Source: Bacillota bacterium
GTDB taxonomy: Bacteria; Bacillota; Clostridia; Christensenellales; Aristaeellaceae
Reading direction: 5' to 3'
Assembly (NCBI GenBank): GCA_023398575.1
Contig: JAEWSC010000063.1
Coordinates: 8,168-72,167 of the forward strand
Length of the DNA: 64,000 nt
Shown: in pieces, positions 49,789 through 57,955 of the stretch
Position numbering within the stretch: position 1 is the first letter of the stretch
Layout: the number at the start of each line of letters is the position of its first letter
The notes under the pieces: generated by a model
What the model was told of the DNA's origin: nothing
Databases searched by the model: none
The model's input: the letters and a program-made list of their open reading frames with translations, nothing else
Made by a program: the position numbers and the translations under genes

Positions 49789-50982
49789 CTATTCAGCCTT
49801 GCGCAAGGCCTCAAAGGGTCGTAAGACATCTGCAAGCTTTTTCAATGCTTCTTTTAGCACCGGCTGCGGGCAGGCGATATTGATCCGTTGATAGCCTTCG
49901 CCACCGGGGCCGAACATGCGGCCGTCATCCAGCCATAGCTTGGCTTGATGCACAATCAAGCGGTTCACTTCGCCTGCATCAAGGCCAAGATCACGCATAT
50001 CCAGCCAACAAAGGTACGTCCCCTCGGGCCTGAGGAGTTTTACCTGGGGCAGGTTTTCCTTTAAAAAGGTATCCACAAAGCGCAGGTTGCCGCCCAAATA
50101 AAACAGCAGCTCGTTCAACCACATTTCGCCCTTTGCATATGCCGCCTTGCAGGCTGTGATGCCCATCACATTGGGCTGACTATAGCCGGAGGCGGCTATT
50201 TCATTGACGAACAATTCCCGCAGGTTCCTGTCCGGTATAAAAATGTTGGACAATTGCAGGCCGGCCAGGTTGAAGGTTTTGGTGGGGGCGGTCAGCGTGA
50301 CCGATATCTTTTCAAATGCCGGCGCAACGCCAGCAAAGATATGGTGCTGATAAGCGGGGTAGACAAAATCCTGGTGAATTTCATCCGCTACAACGATGAC
50401 ATTGTGCGCAAGACAAATTTCGCCCAGTCGCACAAGCTCTCGGCGAGTCCAGACCCGGCCTACCGGGTTATGGGGGCTGCACAGCAGGAAGAGCTTGACG
50501 TGGTTGTCCACGATGGCCTGTTCAAAGCCTTCAAAGTCGATTTCATAATGTCCATCCTTTAGCACCAGGGGATTTTCAATCAGCTTGCGGCGATTACGCA
50601 GTATACAATCGGAAAAGGGATAATACACCGGCGGCTGAATCAGCACAGCGTCACCAGGCGCTGTATAGGCACGTATGGCCGTAGCAATGGCGTATACCAC
50701 CCCGGGGGTTTTTACCAGCCATTCCGGCTGTATTTCAAAGGAAAACCGGTTCAAAAACCAGCGGAAGAGAACGGCAAAATAATCATCCCTTGTGTCAGAA
50801 TAGCCGAAGATGCCGTGGCGGCTTTTTTCTGTTAGGGCCTTGATAACGCAGTCTGGGGCGGGAAAGTCCATATCCGCAACCCAAAGGGGCAAAATGTCCT
50901 CGGGCATGCCGCGCTTTTTCGCAAAGTCATACTTTAGGCTGTCGGTGTCCAGTCGGTTTACAATGCTGTCAAAATCGATCAT
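49789..50982 (-). CDS. Cystathionine beta-lyase, MalY/PatB type aminotransferase fold
   Basis: A 397-residue fold-type I PLP enzyme. The N-terminal LPLWVADMDFPAPDCVIKAL is the PatB/MalY signature (shown to 20 residues), PVYYPFSDCI and CSPHNPVGRVWT follow, and the PLP lysine is in LTAPTKTFNLAGLQ near residue 240. These enzymes cleave cystathionine or cysteine to pyruvate, ammonia and a thiol, giving homocysteine for methionine or acting in cysteine breakdown. Its ATG overlaps the stop of the upstream transsulfuration gene by 4 bases, so the two act as one unit in cysteine/methionine interconversion. Confidence 0.92.
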   Translation of the reverse strand: MIDFDSIVNRLDTDSLKYDFAKKRGMPEDILPLWVADMDFPAPDCVIKALTEKSRHGIFGYSDTRDDYFAVLFRWFLNRFSFEIQPEWLVKTPGVVYAIATAIRAYTAPGDAVLIQPPVYYPFSDCILRNRRKLIENPLVLKDGHYEIDFEGFEQAIVDNHVKLFLLCSPHNPVGRVWTRRELVRLGEICLAHNVIVVADEIHQDFVYPAYQHHIFAGVAPAFEKISVTLTAPTKTFNLAGLQLSNIFIPDRNLRELFVNEIAASGYSQPNVMGITACKAAYAKGEMWLNELLFYLGGNLRFVDTFLKENLPQVKLLRPEGTYLCWLDMRDLGLDAGEVNRLIVHQAKLWLDDGRMFGPGGEGYQRINIACPQPVLKEALKKLADVLRPFEALRKAE

Positions 50983-52127
50983 ATTGCATCCCTCCCCGAT
51001 ATGGCCTGAGTTAGGTCGCTTTTCAAATCGTCCGGGTCTTCCAGCCCCACGGAAAAGCGAAGCAACTGGTCGGTGATGCCCTTCTTCTCTCTTTCCGCAG
51101 GCAGCAGGTCTGCGTGGGTTTGAAGCATGGGATAGGTGATCAGCGATTCCACGCCGCCCAGGCTTTCGGCATACTGTATGATGCGTACACCTTCCAGAAT
51201 TCTGCGCGCCGTTTCAGGCGCATCCACCTGGAAGGAGAGCATGGCCCCGAACCCCCGTGCCTGGCGCAAGGAAATGGCCCGTTGCTTATGATCTGGAAGG
51301 CCGGCATAGTAAACCTTGGTGATATGGGGTTGGTGAATAAGCCACTGGGCCAGCTCCATGGCCGTTTTTTGCTGGCGTTCCATGCGCACAGCCAGGGTCT
51401 TGATACCCCGAATCGTCAGCCAGCTATCAAAGGGGGAAAGGCAAGCTCCTGTGGTTTTGTAGATAAAGCGCAGGCGCTGGCTAAGCTCGATATCTTTCAC
51501 AACCAGGAATCCTGCCATTGTGTCGTTATGGCCGGCCAGATACTTGGTTCCGCTGTACAGCGAGATGTCCGCCCCAAGATTCAGCGGTTTTTGCAGATAT
51601 GGCGTTAAAAAGGTGTTATCTACGATCAATAACAGTTGATGGGCACGGCAGATGGCGGCTGCCGCAGAAATGTCCGTAACAAGCATCATGGGGTTGGAAG
51701 GTGATTCAATAAATAGTGCCTTTGTGTGCTTTGTAATCAGCGGCTCAATGCCAGTTAAGTCTGTGGTATCGGTAATGCTGAATGTCAGCCCGTTTTTCTT
51801 GGCGATATGCTCGAACAAGCGGTGAGAGCCGCCATATAAATCATCGGAGGCTATGATATGATCGCCGGGTGAGAAAAGCTCCATCAGCGCTGTAACGGCT
51901 GCCATGCCGGTGGAAAAGGCAAGCGCATCAACGGCATCTTCAAGAGAACACATCGTTTGCTCCAAATGTTCCCTCGTCGGGTTTTGCTGCCGCGCATAAT
52001 CAAACCCTGTGCTCTGGCCAACACCAGGATGGGCAAAGGTGGCAGACTGGAAGATAGGTACGCTGATGGCCCCTGTGTAGTCGTACTTCTTCTGGCTGCC
52101 GTGAATACAGCATGTTGAAATATCCAT
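50979..52127 (-). CDS. Cys/Met metabolism PLP enzyme (cystathionine gamma-synthase/lyase type)
   Basis: A 382-residue PLP enzyme of the transsulfuration family. Visible are SVPIFQSATFAHP, YARQQNPTREHLEQTMCSLE near residue 50, FSTGMAAVTALMEL near 80, and the PLP lysine in SLYSGTKYLAGHND near 195. The family includes cystathionine gamma-synthase, gamma-lyase, beta-lyase and methionine gamma-lyase; residues do not decide safely, though pairing with the downstream beta-lyase favours gamma-synthase. ATG 52127 has GGAGTGGTGG upstream and is preferred to an in-frame ATG at 52148. A perfect promoter precedes it; the 40-base leader has no room for a SAM riboswitch. Confidence 0.9.
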   Translation of the reverse strand: MDISTCCIHGSQKKYDYTGAISVPIFQSATFAHPGVGQSTGFDYARQQNPTREHLEQTMCSLEDAVDALAFSTGMAAVTALMELFSPGDHIIASDDLYGGSHRLFEHIAKKNGLTFSITDTTDLTGIEPLITKHTKALFIESPSNPMMLVTDISAAAAICRAHQLLLIVDNTFLTPYLQKPLNLGADISLYSGTKYLAGHNDTMAGFLVVKDIELSQRLRFIYKTTGACLSPFDSWLTIRGIKTLAVRMERQQKTAMELAQWLIHQPHITKVYYAGLPDHKQRAISLRQARGFGAMLSFQVDAPETARRILEGVRIIQYAESLGGVESLITYPMLQTHADLLPAEREKKGITDQLLRFSVGLEDPDDLKSDLTQAISGRDAI

Positions 52128-52175
52128 AACCACCACTCCCAAGCACACAATTCATATCAATCAGGTATGAAAAAG

Positions 52176-52204
52176 ATAATATGCGGTACAAACTATTTTG
52201 TCAA
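52176..52204 (-). promoter_or_regulatory. Consensus promoter of the transsulfuration operon
   Basis: Minus strand: TTGACA (52199-52204), 17-base spacer, TATTAT (52176-52181), about 48 bases before the start codon. Confidence 0.8.
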
Positions 52205-52369
52205 TACCTATTTCATATTTTTTCAGTAGGATTTATGTTGGATGAAAAGCCAACTGAAGATAAAACGAGGACTTTCCCTTTATTGTTCTGCGTCGGTGCA
52301 TAAAAGCGGTGAACTCGTACGTTTCTTCTCATGAAAGATGGAATAATTTTACCAGTAAGGGGTACTGAT

Positions 52370-54079
52370 ATGCGAAAGCTTAGCTGTGTCGTGATCGTCA
52401 TCTACCTATGGACTGTCTTATCAGGTTTTACCCAATCGCCCGCCCTTACTATAGAATATACGCCTGAGGATGCTGCCATATATTTTATGGATACGCTGAA
52501 AGAAGGCAGCTGGCAGTATGTGGCAAATCTTTGTACCGATCCTGACGAGTTTGTTAAGTGGACACCTCCATTTGTGACCAAATATCTGGTTTTCCCCTCT
52601 ATTGATGATATAGCGGTAAAGCAAGTCAAGGTTATCGGCGATACGGCGGAGGTCATATTGTCCCTGTCTGCAGCGGACTTTGGCTTCATCGATGAGGTTG
52701 GCTTTACACTTGCCGACAATTTTTTGTGGGAGCTATGCCTGGCTGATGAATATGCGGCGGAAGATAGCGTAGTTGACGAAAATTGGGTTTGGTTGATCAA
52801 TGGCTCCAGCGATTTGATGACACAGGTGAGACAGCACCGCAAACAGAATGAAATTCCTTTTTCACTGAAAAATGTGCAGGGGAAATGGCTGATCGACCTT
52901 GCGGCGACAAAGAAGCTCAGACAGATGCCTTCGCTGGAGTTTGCTCCACTATCATACGGGAGATTAAGCTATGACTATGCACAGAAACGGTATTATGCAT
53001 TGGACGCGCTACACGAAAAGGTAATTTCGAATATACTGGACATGGAATGGGATAATTGGATGCAAAGCATTACGGCGGATGATCTTTTCGCCGCGCTCGG
53101 TCAGCCCAAGTGGAACGTATGGCTCCGTTTGCAGGCACAAGGGGATGCTGAGGGTCTTTACGGGTTTTCTGCCAGCGATTCAAAAGTGCAATGTGCACCT
53201 GGGCTGGTGAAATATCCTGTATTTGGATTTACGGTTCAAGACCGGCATTGGGCAGTAATCGGCGGGCAGCTCCGCGGTGTGTTGGAAATGCATGTTCCGG
53301 AAGCAACTGAAAAGCCGCTTGGGGATATCTCCATCCATTGCAGGCGGCGTATGAACCTGTGGACACCCCTGTATTATGAGGAAGAACTATCTTTTTCACT
53401 GGATGATGTGCCATATGATTCGGGATGCCCTAAAGATGGCGTATCCATAACGGTCAACCATTGTATGCGGGTCGAGAAAGCTGAACTGGATATTACGAAT
53501 AGAAAACTGAAAAGTGATAACATGGGATCAATGATGGAAAATGCGTTCTATACCGACAGCCCTGACGATACTGTTCTTTTCAATGCATATAAGGAAATCG
53601 GCGACCTTCCCCTTCTCAACAACGAATATGCATTATATCGATTGGAAGGCACGATGAGAAAGGAACAGGGAGAGTTTGGGGTATACGACGTGACCTTTGA
53701 TCTTGCAACGCCGGTTCATGGCGTGTGGGTGGAAGCCTTTGAGCAGTGCTCCAGTGAATGTGGTGAAATAGTTGGAAACAACCTCATGGGGGCGGAGAGC
53801 ACTTGCCTGGAAAAGCTGCAAAGCAGTTTTGATGTAATGGTGCTTGTGCGCATCGATGGAAGGTCGGAGCAGGAGCTAAACACTTTGCTCCGTTCGCTGC
53901 AAATTGCCGCAACCTTTTCTTGCGAGGAATGGAACTTCTCCTATGAGCAGCACGGCACGACCACCCGCATTGGCCCCCGGAGCACACTGCCGATTGATCT
54001 TTCCAATATGGAATATTGGCCTGGGACAGCGGAGGATTTACCCAGGGATGACACGATCTATGCTGACGCTGGTAAATGA
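52370..54079 (+). CDS. Exported protein of unknown function
   Basis: A 569-residue protein that I do not recognise. The N-terminus (MRKLSCVVIVIYLWTVLSGF) is a signal peptide or anchor; LSGF lacks the lipobox cysteine. The mature part begins EYTPEDAAIYFMDTLKEGSW, similar in style to small repeat domains at the start of extracellular clostridial proteins. It ends with a Ser/Cys-containing beta-rich half with several tryptophans, and has no catalytic motif I can name. ATG 52370 follows TAAGGGG. It has no operon partner: the short DUF6440-like gene starts 136 bases downstream. Low similarity to known folds is expected. Confidence 0.65.
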   Translation: MRKLSCVVIVIYLWTVLSGFTQSPALTIEYTPEDAAIYFMDTLKEGSWQYVANLCTDPDEFVKWTPPFVTKYLVFPSIDDIAVKQVKVIGDTAEVILSLSAADFGFIDEVGFTLADNFLWELCLADEYAAEDSVVDENWVWLINGSSDLMTQVRQHRKQNEIPFSLKNVQGKWLIDLAATKKLRQMPSLEFAPLSYGRLSYDYAQKRYYALDALHEKVISNILDMEWDNWMQSITADDLFAALGQPKWNVWLRLQAQGDAEGLYGFSASDSKVQCAPGLVKYPVFGFTVQDRHWAVIGGQLRGVLEMHVPEATEKPLGDISIHCRRRMNLWTPLYYEEELSFSLDDVPYDSGCPKDGVSITVNHCMRVEKAELDITNRKLKSDNMGSMMENAFYTDSPDDTVLFNAYKEIGDLPLLNNEYALYRLEGTMRKEQGEFGVYDVTFDLATPVHGVWVEAFEQCSSECGEIVGNNLMGAESTCLEKLQSSFDVMVLVRIDGRSEQELNTLLRSLQIAATFSCEEWNFSYEQHGTTTRIGPRSTLPIDLSNMEYWPGTAEDLPRDDTIYADAGK

Positions 54080-54215
54080 GCATAGCAGGCTGGCAGGAAT
54101 AGCAGCAAAAAGCAGGGTTTCAAACACGCAGGCGCGGCATTCTGCCTTTCCGGGCAGGACTGTTTAAGTAAAAGCCGAATTAGCATATCTGTAAGTGGAT
54201 AAGGGGGAGTGTTTT

Positions 54216-54410
54216 ATGTCAGATAAGCGCTTTATCAAGATTTATTCTCAGGGTACTTTCAATTGCACGGAAATATGGGTGGACAAGGAGACAGGTGTCA
54301 ATTACCTTTTCCGTCAATCCGGCTATGCGGGCGGCATGTCCGTATTGCTGGATAAGGATGGAAAGCCCGTTATTTCAAAGCTTTCGCCCATGGAGCAGGA
54401 GATGTACTAA
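54216..54410 (+). CDS. DUF6440-like small protein
   Basis: A 64-residue protein matching the small clostridial DUF6440 pattern: an N-terminal RFIKIYSQGTF, then EIWVDKETGVNYLFRQSGYAGG (shown as VDKETGVNYLFRQSGYAGG) and LLDKDGKPVISKL. The function is unknown. No signal peptide or membrane segment; mostly beta. ATG 54216 follows AAGGGGGAG at good spacing, so the start is well supported. The gene lies between an exported protein and the leader-peptide region of the ABC exporter. Confidence 0.8.
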   Translation: MSDKRFIKIYSQGTFNCTEIWVDKETGVNYLFRQSGYAGGMSVLLDKDGKPVISKLSPMEQEMY

Positions 54411-54505
54411 TGTGAGCACAGAAAATGTACAAATGGTACTCTACCTGGTTTGAGTGGAGCATGTAAACCAATGGTTTATGTCTGCTGTCCACTGTCGAAT
54501 TTCGC

Positions 54506-54535
54506 TTGACAGCGGCAGCCGCTATCCATTACAAT
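54506..54535 (+). promoter_or_regulatory. Promoter of the leader-peptide/ABC exporter transcript
   Basis: TTGACA (54506-54511), 18-base spacer, TACAAT (54530-54535), giving a transcript start near 54542, just before the leader ribosome binding site. Confidence 0.7.
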
Positions 54536-54563
54536 AATATCATCAAACGAGGGAGGTGGCAGT

Positions 54564-54629
54564 ATGACAGCCAGATCAAGCATCATGCAGAATCAGAAGT
54601 TGTATTGCCTTATCCTTGGGGCTAACTAG
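54564..54629 (+). CDS. 21-residue leader peptide of the ABC exporter
   Basis: A short reading frame, MTARSSIMQNQKLYCLILGA plus a final Asn, with a strong GGGAGGTGGC site (54551-54560) at correct distance. It stops 32 bases before a terminator hairpin that precedes the exporter gene. Codons 10-13 contain AATCAGAAGT (54591-54600), which is exactly complementary to the 5' arm of that terminator. This is the design of ribosome-mediated attenuation, as described for the BmrB leader of bmrCD in Bacillus subtilis: stalling by a drug would let the antiterminator form. That this peptide stalls ribosomes is inference. Confidence 0.7.
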   Translation: MTARSSIMQNQKLYCLILGAN

Positions 54630-54696
54630 CTTTTGCGCTGGCGCATTTTCGCCTCTTGTATAAAGCACTTCTGATTTTTGTAAGGGGTGCTTTTTT
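54591..54696 (+). promoter_or_regulatory. Attenuator: antiterminator segment and intrinsic terminator
   Basis: Terminator: AAGCACTTC (54663-54671) pairs with GGGGTGCTT (54684-54692) through 9 positions, followed by a T6 tract (54691-54696). Antiterminator: AATCAGAAGT (54591-54600) in the leader frame can pair with ACTTCTGATT (54667-54676) over 10 perfect bases, which would break the terminator stem. A small hairpin TGCGC/GCGCA (54634-54646) lies between. The exporter gene starts 40 bases after the T-tract. Confidence 0.7.
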
Positions 54697-54735
54697 GCAT
54701 GCTTTTATTCATGTGAAAAAGAAAGAGGAGAATGC

Positions 54736-56472
54736 ATGAACGCTCGCTTCAAACGGTTTTTATCTTATTACAAGCCTCACATCACCATTTTTTCTCTGGA
54801 TATGGGCTGTGCCCTTGTATCCGCTGGAATCACACTGCTGCTGCCTCTCCTTTCCCGATATATGACCAAGCAGGTGCTGGTGCAGGCAAACAGTGATGCC
54901 ATGTCCCAAATTTTACTGTCTGGCGGGGCTATGCTCGCTTTGATTCTATTGCAAATCGGCTGCAATATGATTTACACCTCCCAGGGCCATATCATGGGTG
55001 CGAAAATGGAAACGCGCATGCGGGCGGAGCTGTTTACCAAGTATCAGCAGCTTTCCTTTTCGTTTTATGACGAGCAGAAGATCGGGCGGATGATGTCGGT
55101 GCTCAGCAATGATGTGCTGTCTATGACTGAGCTTTTTCACCATGGGCCGGAGGATGTGCTGATGTTTATCATCAAGTTTGCCGGCGCCTTTATCGTGCTG
55201 ATTAACATCAATGTATCGCTGACCATTGCGGCCTTTTCCCTTTTGCCTTTTATGCTTCTGTATGCGCTGTACTTTAACAAACGAATGAAGGCTGCTTACA
55301 AGCGCAGCCGGGAGCGGATTGCCGACGTCAATGCCCAGGCGGAGGATTCGCTCTCCGGCATACGCGTAGTGCAATCCTTTGCAGGGGAAGCGGCAGAGGA
55401 AGCAAAGTTCGCCGTGGAAAACGGACGGTTTCTAAACAGCCGCAAGGATGTATACCACAACGAAGCCTATTTTTATGAGGTGATGGAGGCCTTTCCCAAG
55501 ATATTCACCCTGGTCATCTTGGTGTTCGGGGGCGTCAGCATCCAAAGAGGCGTGATGGATCTGGCGGATTTGCTGGCCTTTATGATGTACGTTTCCAGCC
55601 TGAACGAACCGATCCACACGATTTTGAACTTCATCCGCCTTTATCAGGAAGGGAGCACGGGCTATGCCCGGTTTATGGAAATGATGGAGACGCAGCCGGA
55701 CATCCGCGACCGGGAGGATGCCCTGCCCCTTCCTCATGTAGCGGGTCAAATCACCTTTGATCATGTGACCTTTCAATACAAAGAAGACCAGCCCCCTGTC
55801 TTGCAGGATTTTTCGCTTTGCGTTGCCGCAGGTGAATCGGTGGCGGTGGTAGGCTCCTCCGGCGTTGGCAAGACAACGCTGTGCTCCCTGATTCCCAGGT
55901 TTTACGATGTAACTGAGGGCAGAATACTGCTGGATGGGGTGGATGTGCGTGATATCCGCTTGCAGGATTTAAGAAAGAGCATTGGCGTTGTGCAGCAGGA
56001 TGTGTACCTGTTCTCTGGCTCTGTGCTGGAGAATATCCGGTATGGCCGGCCGGATGCCACCCTGGCCGAGGTAATGGAAGCAGCCAAACAGGCCAATGCC
56101 CATGACTTTATCGAAAAGCTTCCCAATGGGTACGACACGGATATTGGCAGCCGGGGCGTCAAGCTCTCCGGCGGCCAGCGGCAGCGTGTCAGCATCGCCC
56201 GTGTCTTTTTAAAGAATCCGCCCATTGTCATTCTGGATGAAGCCACCAGCGCCCTGGATAACGAAAGCGAACGCTTGGTGCAGGAGGCTTTATCGCGCTT
56301 GATGGCTCAGCGTACCACCTTCATCATTGCACACCGGCTTTCCACCATACGCAATGCCGGGCGCATTATCGTGATGGAGAACCGCCGTGTGATAGAGGAG
56401 GGCACCCATAAAGCCCTGCTTCAAAAGGGCGGTGCTTACGCAAGGCTCTACCAGGCTGCGATGGAGGAATAA
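54736..56472 (+). CDS. Multidrug-type ABC exporter (ABCB half transporter)
   Basis: A 578-residue half transporter with a six-helix membrane domain (about 1-320) and an ATPase domain (about 335-578). Walker A is VGSSGVGKTTLCS near residue 370, signature KLSGGQRQRVSIARV near 475, Walker B PIVILDEATSALDNES near 495 and switch IIAHRLSTIRNAG near 530. It resembles BmrA/MsbA-type homodimeric exporters of drugs or lipids. ATG 54736 follows AGAGGAG. The leader peptide and attenuator upstream suggest it is switched on by ribosome-targeting antibiotics. Confidence 0.93.
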   Translation: MNARFKRFLSYYKPHITIFSLDMGCALVSAGITLLLPLLSRYMTKQVLVQANSDAMSQILLSGGAMLALILLQIGCNMIYTSQGHIMGAKMETRMRAELFTKYQQLSFSFYDEQKIGRMMSVLSNDVLSMTELFHHGPEDVLMFIIKFAGAFIVLININVSLTIAAFSLLPFMLLYALYFNKRMKAAYKRSRERIADVNAQAEDSLSGIRVVQSFAGEAAEEAKFAVENGRFLNSRKDVYHNEAYFYEVMEAFPKIFTLVILVFGGVSIQRGVMDLADLLAFMMYVSSLNEPIHTILNFIRLYQEGSTGYARFMEMMETQPDIRDREDALPLPHVAGQITFDHVTFQYKEDQPPVLQDFSLCVAAGESVAVVGSSGVGKTTLCSLIPRFYDVTEGRILLDGVDVRDIRLQDLRKSIGVVQQDVYLFSGSVLENIRYGRPDATLAEVMEAAKQANAHDFIEKLPNGYDTDIGSRGVKLSGGQRQRVSIARVFLKNPPIVILDEATSALDNESERLVQEALSRLMAQRTTFIIAHRLSTIRNAGRIIVMENRRVIEEGTHKALLQKGGAYARLYQAAMEE

Positions 56473-56490
56473 CGTACGGTGGTGCTTTGC

Positions 56491-56524
56491 GGGGAAGGGG
56501 CCTTGTGAAAAAGGCGCCTTCCCC
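56491..56524 (+). terminator. Hairpin after the ABC exporter
   Basis: A 14-position stem, GGGGAAGGGGCCTT against AAGGCGCCTTCCCC with one mismatch, extended outside by CGTAC. The same GCGGGGAAGG...CCTTCCCCGTAC frame recurs at 63010-63048. No T-run follows. Confidence 0.6.
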
Positions 56525-56667
56525 GTACGCCGTTCTAGAAGATGGTTATATTCAAGTAAGCATGCTGCTCATGAGTGAACCAAAACTTGAATCAATTCCC
56601 ATGATGTGATATTCTGGAAATAACAGAATGCTGAGAACGAATAGCAAGGCCATCATGGAGGATGTAT

Positions 56668-57678
56668 ATGGGTACCTGGAAAGACATGCTCAAAGCTGAC
56701 CCTACAAATTGGCTTCTGGAAAAGGACAACCCCTCCGTGCGATACTATGCTTTGAGGGATTTGGTAGATTTGCCTGAGACAGACGCGCAGGTACAAACAG
56801 CCCGGCAGGAGATTATGGAGCATGGTTTGGTTCCGAAAATGCTTATGCTGCAAAGGGAACCAGCCTATCAAAGGAAATATCCAGCCTTTTATACCGATAA
56901 ATACAAAGGACTGGTCTGGACGCTGATTGCCCTGGCGGAAATGGGCGCAACACCCAATGATCAAATACGAGAGCAATGCGAGTACCTGCTAGGCTGTTCA
57001 CAAGAAAAGCAGGACGGTGGTTTCTCTCAGCATGAAGCTGTGAAATCTGGGGGAGGCCGTATGAGTGAGGTCATCCCCTGCCTGACGGGGAACATGGTAT
57101 GGTGCCTTATCCGATTTGGATATCTTGAGGATGACCGGCTTCAAAGGGGCATTGGCTGGCTTACAAGTTTCATGCGCTTCAACGACGGCGTAGAAGATAA
57201 CCCGCAATCGGCACCCTATGACAAGATGGAAGCCTGCTGGGGGAAGCATACCTGCCATATGGGTGTGGTCAAGGCGATGAAGGCGCTTGGTGAAATATCC
57301 AAGGAAAAAAGGTCTGCGCATATGGAATCGACCTTGTTGGCGTGTATCGAATTCATGCTGATCCACCACATTTACAAGCGCAGCCATCATTTGACACGAA
57401 CGGCCAAGCCCGGCTGGCTGAAATTTGGCTTTCCCATGATGTATCAGACGGATGTTCTGGAGGTTTTGGATATTCTGACAGCCATCGGCATCAAGGACAG
57501 CCGTATGAAGGATGCTATTGAACTGGTACTTACCAAGCAGGATGCTTTGGGACGGTGGACTATGGAAAACACCTATGCCAGTGACCGGATGCTGGCAGCC
57601 TTTGGCCAACTGGGAGAGCAAAGCAAGTGGATCACCCTGCGGGCCTTGCGCGTGCTCAAGCGGTATGCAGAATCCTGA
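56668..57678 (+). CDS. Prenyltransferase/squalene-oxidase-repeat-like alpha-toroid protein
   Basis: A 336-residue cytosolic protein built of helical pairs, with motifs that recall the alpha/alpha toroid of squalene cyclases: DNPSVRYYALRDLVDLP near the N-terminus, CLTGNMVWCLIRFGY near 145, CHMGVVKAMKAL near 198, KFGFPMMYQTDVLEVL near 255 and a final LGRWTMENTY. It is too short for a terpene cyclase and lacks a DCTAE motif, so catalysis is doubtful; similar clostridial proteins are uncharacterised. ATG 56668 is used since GGAGG (56657-56661) abuts the other ATG at 56662. Stands alone. Confidence 0.72.
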   Translation: MGTWKDMLKADPTNWLLEKDNPSVRYYALRDLVDLPETDAQVQTARQEIMEHGLVPKMLMLQREPAYQRKYPAFYTDKYKGLVWTLIALAEMGATPNDQIREQCEYLLGCSQEKQDGGFSQHEAVKSGGGRMSEVIPCLTGNMVWCLIRFGYLEDDRLQRGIGWLTSFMRFNDGVEDNPQSAPYDKMEACWGKHTCHMGVVKAMKALGEISKEKRSAHMESTLLACIEFMLIHHIYKRSHHLTRTAKPGWLKFGFPMMYQTDVLEVLDILTAIGIKDSRMKDAIELVLTKQDALGRWTMENTYASDRMLAAFGQLGEQSKWITLRALRVLKRYAES

Positions 57679-57866
57679 AAGTTTTTTCGTGCAGGGTATA
57701 GGCCTTGCCGGCCTTCCGAAGCGAATGTCCCCTTGTTTTTTTGTGGATAGCTCATCAGATTTACATACGCATATACAAACCATTTACAAGGCAGGCCGCA
57801 GTCAAATGCTTCTGCCTTATAAATGGTCATTTATATATAAAAAGAGTTAAAAAAGATATAATTTTG

Positions 57867-57895
57867 TTGTATTATAACGTATTTAATGATACAAT
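57867..57895 (+). promoter_or_regulatory. Promoter of the chemotaxis receptor gene
   Basis: TTGTAT (57867-57872), 17-base spacer, TACAAT (57890-57895); the two boxes also form an inverted repeat. No sigma-D flagellar box is seen. Confidence 0.55.
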
Positions 57896-57955
57896 ACGCT
57901 TACATTTATGGAAGAATTATTAATTGAATATTTTCCGAAGAGAAGGGGCGCAATT

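Noticed and set aside
52128..52330. SAM riboswitch or T-box before the transsulfuration genes
   Set aside because: The transcript leader from the clear promoter is only about 40 bases and has no fitting motif.
54411..54560. Additional small gene between the DUF6440-like gene and the exporter leader
   Set aside because: No frame with both a ribosome binding site and reasonable length other than the 21-codon leader at 54564.
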